Shown: positions 22,101 through 31,100 of the stretch, in pieces
Layout: each line of letters starts with the position of its first letter
How positions within the stretch are numbered: the first letter of the stretch is position 1
Origin: Odontocerum albicorne
Taxonomy: Eukaryota > Arthropoda > Insecta > Trichoptera > Odontoceridae
Assembly: GCA_949825065.1 (NCBI GenBank)
Contig: OX463849.1
Span: 39,585,852-39,649,851 of the forward strand
Reading direction: 5' to 3'
Length of the DNA stretch: 64,000 bases
The notes under the pieces: generated by a model
Databases searched by the model: none
What the model was told of the DNA's origin: nothing
Seen by the model: only the letters and a program-made list of their open reading frames with translations
Translations under genes and position numbers: made by a program

Positions 22101-25100
22101 TGCCTCAAGGGTCAAGATAGCCATGATGACCTACAATCTTCAAAGATGAGGGGGAATCAGAGCCGCATTTACTAACAGGCAAGTCTAGGGGCACCCCAAG
22201 TTCCGTGGAATGAAGTCTTTCAACATTGACATGATTAAAAACATATTTTAGATCCACGATAAAATAAAACAGACTAAACCCATTAAACATATTATCAACA
22301 AAAACATAACAGTAAATATGCACTTCAATGACAGAGTAGATGCATTTGGGGAGAAGTAAGTAAGACATAAGTGGTTTATTGTGTGACGCAAAATACATCA
22401 TCCAAAATGGAAAAGATAAGCATTTTTTTAATTACATTTTTGGAGGGTTTGGGGGAGTGGGCTGCAAGTTGCAAACTGCCTAGGGGATTCATCTATACAA
22501 ATGTGACACTACCTATGATATTGCCTATATATTATCTTTTTATAATGTCTTTTTAAAAATTGTCTTATTGTCTTTTTTATTGTCTTTTTTAAAAAATGTC
22601 TTCTAGATCAGCATAAACACTCTTAGATTGTCAGTTGATTATGTAATTATTTTCTGATTTGCTGTTTCTCATTATCAATTATATAATTTTTATTGAATAC
22701 TTTTGTATTATTTGTAATGTTTTTTTTTAATTTTTCTATTTTATTTGTGTACTTCTCCCTGTCTGAGCAGCCAGAGAGGAGAGAGTGTCAAACTTTCCTA
22801 TCGCGACACACATCTTTAACCCTTTTTTCATTCATACACCTTTACCCTCATCTTCATACACTTGATATAACTATACTTTCTTTGGTCTTCCTTTACCACG
22901 CGTGCTACTCCTATTTTTTTTTTCGATACTTCAAAATTTTTTTTGTGTGTTGGATCTTTTTCCATCTTGATGATAATAAATCATTATCCACCTTAGAAAT
23001 GGTTGTAACAAATAAAAAAAAGTATCAATACATATTAGCTAATTTGACAATCATATGGCAATATATAGGATAATTTTTTTTATCATAATTGTTAAACAAC
23101 TTTGGTAAGCTCATTATACTTATGCACTGATGAGGACCTCCATAGACTAGTTATACTTGTACCTGAGAATATAAAAAATAATGTATAAGTATTTATGTGT
23201 TAAGTATAAGTGTAAATAAGACATTCATTAAAGTGTATTTTTTTTCATTAAAACAAACCATTTTACGAGTAGCCTAGTAAAATGGACATAGAAAAGGACA
23301 CTGTCAGGACAAAAGTATGCTAAGGACAACGGAAATGAGAACTCTGCGCGCTATTGCTGGGAAGACTTTGCGTGATCGTGTAAGGAACCCCACAATCTGA
23401 GAGCTCTGTGAGGTCCAAGATGTGGTCAGATGGGGACGACAGCGTCGACGATACTGGTACCAACATGTACAGAGAATGAATTCCACGAGAATTTCATACA
23501 TAGCTCTGCATGGGGTGCCGGATGGACGGCGTCCACTAGGGAGACCCCCGAAACGATGGAGAGATAACTGGAGCTCAGCATCACAGGAGGACAATCCTGC
23601 AGTAAAAGACTCTTGAGTCTATAGAAAGTCTAAGAAGAAGAAAAGGGCATAATTTACTATTATATGTCCATTTTACGAGGTAGCTAAGTAAAATGGGCAT
23701 AGTTAATTTAAGAGGGCATAGTTAACTATGCCCATTATACGAGGTAGCATAATAACATTTACATAATTAATTTAAGAGGAGATAGATAGTAAAGTATTGC
23801 ATAGTGAAATGGACATGGTTAGTTTAAGAGGATACTGTTTACTTTTATATATCCATTTTACTAGGTAGCATAGTAAAATTGACAATTAATTTAAGAGTAA
23901 ATAGTACAAGTATGAGAAATGGAAATACAAGTAGCCTATAGTTCGGAAATTCTAGGATGAGTCCTGTGACAGCTCACAAATTTGCCCCAATACAACCTTG
24001 TAACGATGTTCAGTAATTTTAATTATTTTATCAACTTTAATATAAGCCTCAATTCTAATAAATAGCAAGTTATTTAGGTCAATACATTACATACGGTTGT
24101 ATTGGGGCAAATTTGTGAGCTGTCACAGGACTCATCCTAGAATTTCCAAACTATAGTAAAATAGACATATGTAGGTGATTTAAGAGGACATAGTTTACTA
24201 TTATATATCCATTTTACGATGTAACATAGTAAAATCGACATAGTTAATTTAAGATGACTATATCCATTTAACGAGCAGCCTAGTAAATATGAGAGGGCAA
24301 AATAAATTTAAAAAAATGTAAATAAGAAAACCTTAACTCACCTTCTATAACGATGGTCCAGTGCTGTATTTCAGTCATATTTGCTTCGGAAAAGTCCATT
24401 TTTCTGAATGATTTAAGCTGATATTGACCTTGTTTCTCCGACTGAAAATCTATATCCAAAAAGGGTATTTAAATTTGCTATAAGAGATAAAAATAGTTCG
24501 AATATTTTTAGATCAAACGTTAAAAACATCAATAAAAAATAAAGACAAAATTTATGATTGTCAGTAAAAGTCAGTAAAAAGAACGTACTTCTTGTTATAA
24601 ATAATGAAATTGTTGAGCGAGTCTAACAATATAAATATCAAGGATGAAGGCTGAATGATCCCATGGAAGTAGTCTCAAGAGATAAAAGCAAAAGCGGAGA
24701 TGGCACTAAGCTGCTTCTTTGAAATGCTGATCTTTGCAACAAAGACTTTAACAAAGATTTGATATGTATGCAAATTTTGAATTGCTACATATTCTCCGCA
24801 CCTCTCTATGGTGTTGAAGCATGAATTCATACCACCACAAAGAAACTAATATAGAAGCTCTTGAAAAGTGGTATTTTTAAAAAAATGTCGAGCCTCATGG
24901 TTGACATATTGAAATGGGTGAATAAAGATAGAGAAGCATTATTCACCATAAAAAGAAGAAATTTAGACTACTTCGGACATATACTGCAAAATTATGTCAT
25001 AAAAGTATGAGATCCTTCAACTGATATTGAAAGAGAAAAGTCAGGCCAGAAGTTGAAGAACTTACGGAGCGGTACCATATATTTGTACAAAGCTGTTGCC

Positions 25101-28100
25101 TCAAAGGTCAACCTAACCAAACCATGATTATCACCAACCTTCAAACAGTAGAGGAACTTTAAAGTGGAATATTTTACTCTTTTTGATGTACGAGTATATT
25201 AATATATTTATTATTTATTCAAACGTCAAATAATTTTCTTCATCGCATGCTCAATGCTGGGCATTGTGGTTCTGTTATGTTTTGAACTTGGTGCCCCACA
25301 TATCTTCATTTCTCCTGATCTAGGGCCATGTTGAAAGCAGCGCTCAAAAAGGTTATTACTATTTGGTCCATTCATCTCATAGGGCACCTTGCTGTTGCTC
25401 ACCTTCCCTCAACTGTCCCCGTGATCACAAGCTTCTCCAGATTTTCATAATTCTTTCTAGTAGCACCATCTATGTGGATAAGGGAGCCTAGATATTTTGC
25501 ATTTACAGATCTGTCAAGGTTCCCCATTGAGAAGCACTATTTGAAGCTGACCCACATATAAATAAAACAAGATAACAAAACAATAAACAAATACATAATT
25601 TTTTAAATATTACATGAGTTTACTCTCAACTTAACGAGTTCAGAAGATGTATTATTTTTCAAAGAATCTTTATTACTTTCATGTAGACCATTTTCAATCT
25701 CTTTCTCATCTCTATTTTAGTCTAAGTCTCAGTTTTGAGGTTAAGTTTCATGTGGGAAAAATACATTTTCTTATTCTGATATACATACATACCATCACAT
25801 CATTTCCCTTTCGGAGTAGGCAGAGAGGGCAGATCGCCAACATCCTTAGTCTCTTCTATAGTCTTTGATATAAATCCTTAGTCTCCATATAACTTCTATG
25901 ATTTTTCTGACTTAACGTTTCCTTCTTTCAGAATATCGCTTACTTGATCCAACCATACTTTTCTTGGTCTTCCTCCCATACGCCTTTCACTCACATTTGT
26001 TTTAAATGTTTGTTTTGTTAGTCGTTCTTCATTTATTTGTTTCACATGCCCAAACCTCTCTTTTTCATCTTGCTTAACACATCAACGTTAAGTTCACATT
26101 CGTCTTTTGTCACTTCATTCCGTATTCTGTTATACATTGTCACTCCATGTATTTTTCATAATCCATGCACTTGTACAGCATTTATTTGGCTCCTCTCAAA
26201 CTTTTTTCCACGTCCATATTTCACTCACATATATCAAAGTTGGCACCAAAATATTATTGTGGACCATATCATCTTATCAGATTTTGATACTATCCGGTTC
26301 GAGTATATATGTTTTAATGCCCCCATTGCCGTTGTTTCCTACCGCTACACGCCATTAAATATCTCTCTTAACTCTTCCATCATCTGTGAAAATACTACCC
26401 AAATAGTAGAATTCCTCAACTTGTTGCAATCTTTAATTTTTCATCCATATATAGCATTTACTTTTCCTTTCACACTTTTCTACCACAATTACATTGGATT
26501 TTGTAACATTCGATTTCAGATCTTTCTCTTTGCATATCTCATACAATTTATTTCTCAAACTCTGCAATTCATCTTCACTCTCCGCCAACGCTACCATGTC
26601 ATCTGCATAGAGCAATCCGCATTCGTTCCCATTCGACATTTTTTATGCCACCAATTGACCTCTGTAGTTCCTTTATAACATACTTGAATCTGTATAAATA
26701 TTGAAAAACTAGGGGGACATAACGTATCTTTGCTTTACCCCTTTTGAAACATTAGACCATTCAATGAAAAACTAGGGTGACATAACGTATCTTTGCTTTA
26801 CCCCTTTTGAAACATTAGACCATTCAATGAAAAACTAGGGGGACATAACGTATCTTTGCTTTACCCCTTTTGAAACATTAGACCATTCAATGAAAAACTA
26901 GGGTGACATAACGTATATTTGCTTTACCCCTTTTGAAACATTAGACCATTCAATGAAAAACTAGGGGGACATAACGTATCTTTGCTTTACCTCTTTTGAA
27001 ACATTAGACCATTCAATGAAAAACTAGGGTGACATAACGTATCTTTGCTTTACCCCTTTTGAAACATTAGACCATTCAATGAAAAACTAGGGGGACATAA
27101 CGTATCTTTGCTTTACCCCTTTTGAAACATTAGACCATTCGATGAAAAACTAGGGTGACATAACGTATATTTGCTTTACCCCTTTTGAAACATTAGACCA
27201 TTCAATGAAAAACTAGGGGGACATAACGTATCTTTGCTTTACCCCTTTTGAAACATTAGACCATTCAATGAAAAACTAGGGTGACATAACGTATCTTTGC
27301 TTTACCCCTTTTGAAACATTAGACCATTCAATGAAAAACTAGGGGGACATAACGTATCTTTGCTTTACCCCTTTTGAAACATTAGACCATTCAATGAAAA
27401 ACTAGGGTGACATAACGTATATTTGCTTTACCCCTTTTGAAACATTAGACCATTCAATGAAAAACTAGGGGGACATAACGTATCTTTGCTTTACCCCTTT
27501 TGAAACATTAGACCATTCAATGAAAAACTAGGGTGACATAACGTATATTTGCTTTACCCTTTTTGACACATTAAACCATTCAATCAAGGTACAATTCACT
27601 TTAATACAACCTCTATTTTCGGCGTATAATGACGCAATACCACATATTATTTTACGTTCAACACCATATTCATCCAATATTTTCGATAGCTTGACTCTTA
27701 TCACGCGGTCATATGCTTTTTACAAGTCCACAAGAGCACAAAATACTTTTTTATTTTTTGCCAAACATGCACTCCTCCAGTCTTTCAATATGTAGTCAGA
27801 TTCCCAACATTTGTTGAAAAACTGTCTCACCCACTCGATTATTACAATAGTTCACCCCCATATACTATAAGTTCTGTGCTCACTTCATCGCAGTCGGGCG
27901 CTTTCCCTTTTTTCATGTATTTTAAAGCCGTTCGTACTTCTTGTAAACTAATATCATTCAGATATTCCAAAGCTCACCATTTTCAGCTATACTAGACTCA
28001 CCGTTGTTTCTACTATAGTAGTATCACCATTCTCGTACAGTTCTTCAAAATATTCCTTCCATCTCAAATAACCCCTTCCTTCTTCTGACAAAACCCTTCC

Positions 28101-31100
28101 ATTCTTATATTTGATTCCTCTCATACCTCCCGTATCGTTTTCCCCTCACATTTTACTCAGTTCCTTTCAAAATATTTTCATATTTCCTCCTGCATTCATA
28201 CTCAACTTTCTTCATCTGTAAGTATTTTCTTTTCCTCAACCAGTCTTTTTGTTTTTACCTTTCATTCTTTGTACTCTATTTCTCTCTATTGTTTCATCAC
28301 TATTTCCTTTTCTTGCTTTGACAAGTATTCTCCATGCTCTATTTTTCCCTTTCACGCAGTCTTCAGCTCCCTTGTCCCACTATGCATCCTTTTTCTTACA
28401 TCCAACTTTCGCCGTGTCCACCAGTATGTTAATCATACTCATTCATTGTTCTTCAATATCCATGACTTATCATTTCCATTTTTTCTTCTACATTCCTCTT
28501 TCTTCTCGTCATATTACAGTTTCTCATATCTGATTCTCATAGCCGGCACTTCTTTGCGTATACCAAATCGCCACCCACGGAGGATATTTATTCTACTCAC
28601 CACTAAATAATGGTCTGAGTCAATATCAGCTCCACTCAACACTCTTGTATTGAGAATGCTCGTTTGCAGTGAAGAATCCACGCACTCATAGTCAATTAAC
28701 GATCTTTCATTTCCTCTTTCCCGCGTTTACATACGAGTATGATTCCTTTTGTGGTTAAAAATCGTATTTGACACCAAAAGATAATTTTCTAAGCATACTT
28801 CTAGCATTCTATCTCCATTATTGTTTGTTCGTCTATCACCATAAACACCGATTCTAACCCATTCCTTTTGACGCCAATCCATGCATTCAAGTCACCTGCC
28901 AATATACTTTTGTCATTCTTTTTCTCAACGTTTCTTCTTACAGTAAATCCACATAAAAAATCCTTAACTTAAAAATTCCACATAAAAAATCCTTAACGTT
29001 GGCGATCTTCAAAGCATACCCCCTACATCTTAAGGCCAGATAAATTAATTCCCCAATATCCTACACAGTGGTCCAGTTTCTGATCTTGCAAACTCAATAC
29101 ATTTATTGAGTTGATAAAATGTAAGATACCACATGTCTCACTGTGCAAGTCATGCTCCAAATATGATTTACTAAGAACAACTTACTGCATTTTCAAAGAT
29201 AAAATGATAATTGATTGATGAGTTTCAGAAATTAGTTGACAAATTAATATTTATTTACCTGAAAGTTTCACTCCACATGGACGTGATCCTAAAATATCAG
29301 GGTCAAGGGGTTTGATGTTGGAATCTGTGACATTGGATTGCGGAAAAAGCTCGAAATTAGTTCCATTGGGAAGTGTCAAATAACACTCTTGCACTTTCGC
29401 AAACGGAGAATTGCTTATGAAGAACTCCACTTGGCTCCCTCGGCTAGCGTTTTTACTTTTGTCCGGTAAAACAGAGTCTGCGAGGCAAACTGAAATCAAA
29501 CAATACCAGAAATTATTCATGCAAATTTAACCATCGTTTTATGTGGTTTATTTAATTCCTCAAACCTTTAAATGACGAAGGTATGTTGGTAAACTATTTA
29601 GCCTGGACCCATAGGGATCTTTTCCTCGGGTGTCTTCAAGTCCCATAGGAATGTATAAACGACCTGCCTTGTTCAGAGTTGCACATTAATGAAGGCTTTT
29701 ATAACCCAATAGTAATAATGTGCTGAGAGTACAAAATGGTAGTTAACTAAGATGTGGGCATATTTAGTTTAATCTGCCCCTAAAGTATCGAGATATTTGA
29801 AATGAAAAACGTAGCCTGCCTAGAACAATTACGCCTTAATTACTTTGAACAATTAAGGATATCACATTTTTATTCCAACGTCCCTTTCACTTTTCACAAC
29901 AATCGGCAGTCATATTTTGGGATCGCCTTAACTATCTCGTCGCGTTTTCCTTAATCTTGTCTACGATTTTAAATCTCCTGCCTCTCAGATTTTAGATTTT
30001 TAGGGGGGCTGGCAGACTTGGGAGATGTGAAACACTTGCTACATTCCTCAGCTGGTGAAGAACTCCAGTGTAGTACTCATTATTTTTTGTCTGGCCTTGA
30101 TGAGCGTACACATGGTGGATAGCCCCATTGTGATAAAAAAAACTTCAGCCCTTGTGCTCCGACTTGACCTCGCCTCCATCGGACATAGAGACTCAGGCGT
30201 TTCCATTGAGAAGGCAGGCTTTTTATTTTATTTTATAGCCATGGAAGTTATGACCTTTTTGACGAACTCGCGGCCACTTTTAGCGATTACAAGTATTACG
30301 AGTATATGTGCAACTTCAGCACAAAATTCTTTCAGTCTGAATTTCGTTGATTGAAGGCCGCATGTATTCAACATTTTCAGGTGTTCTGCTAGCTGAAAGC
30401 CTTTCAAAATGTGGATTGCTTTCAATAGATTCTCGGTCATCTTTGTAGCGTTAGTATCGCATTTTTATTCGAGCTTTACTCATTAAATCATCCTCGAAAA
30501 CCTTCGCAATCATTTGAATAGTTTCCATAGATGAATGCAAAAGTTTGAAGAAAAATTCGCTTATGTAATCGCTCGGCCATTAAGAGTGCGACAGTCATAA
30601 TGTACATAATCATACTTAACCGTGTCTCATTGCCGACTGAGTACCCCACGGAAGAGTGATTGTTCATGCATGTGCAGTAAAGTTCCCTCTGACTAGCTAC
30701 AAAGTTCGGTTCTTGAGATATTCAAAATACCTGGATACTTATATTGAATACTTGCCAAGAAGATTATGTATGGGGAAACTGTAATTCGTGATCTGTATTT
30801 CGCCACAAAAATACAGATTAAAGTCTGTCAGTCTCTATCAACAATGTTATATGTTTTGAGTTTCCCACCACAAAGCAAAAACACCAATTACGAAGCGCTA
30901 TTTCGTAAAGCTGATTATCCTAAGAGCGCTTCAATTAACAAATGACTTCCAAGTAAAACCAGCCCATGAAAAATAACAGGCCCAATCAAGTAAGACCAAC
31001 GACAAATTAAAATTGTGAAAACTCTGCAAAAAAACAAGGATTTTACGTTTGGTTATTCTCCAGAATTTCCTCAACATAAGGTCTTGACTGAGAGACTGGT

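Noticed and set aside
22693..23073. 126-codon hydrophobic plus-strand frame
   Set aside because: Overlaps an inverted LINE 3-prime end and poly-T tracts; the hydrophobicity comes from T-rich codons.
26433..26639. Functional reverse transcriptase
   Set aside because: Only a 69-codon block around the YADD box is open; the rest has stops and a tandem array replaces an essential motif.
26037..26678. 213-codon plus-strand frame
   Set aside because: Antisense of the LINE reverse transcriptase, whose catalytic YADD box lies on the minus strand at the same place.
28249..28610. Plus-strand frames of 94 and 113 codons
   Set aside because: Antisense to the LINE endonuclease/reverse transcriptase coding strand.
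30055..30354. Plus-strand frame that seems to begin with a signal peptide
   Set aside because: It does not start with ATG and is antisense to a mariner transposase remnant.
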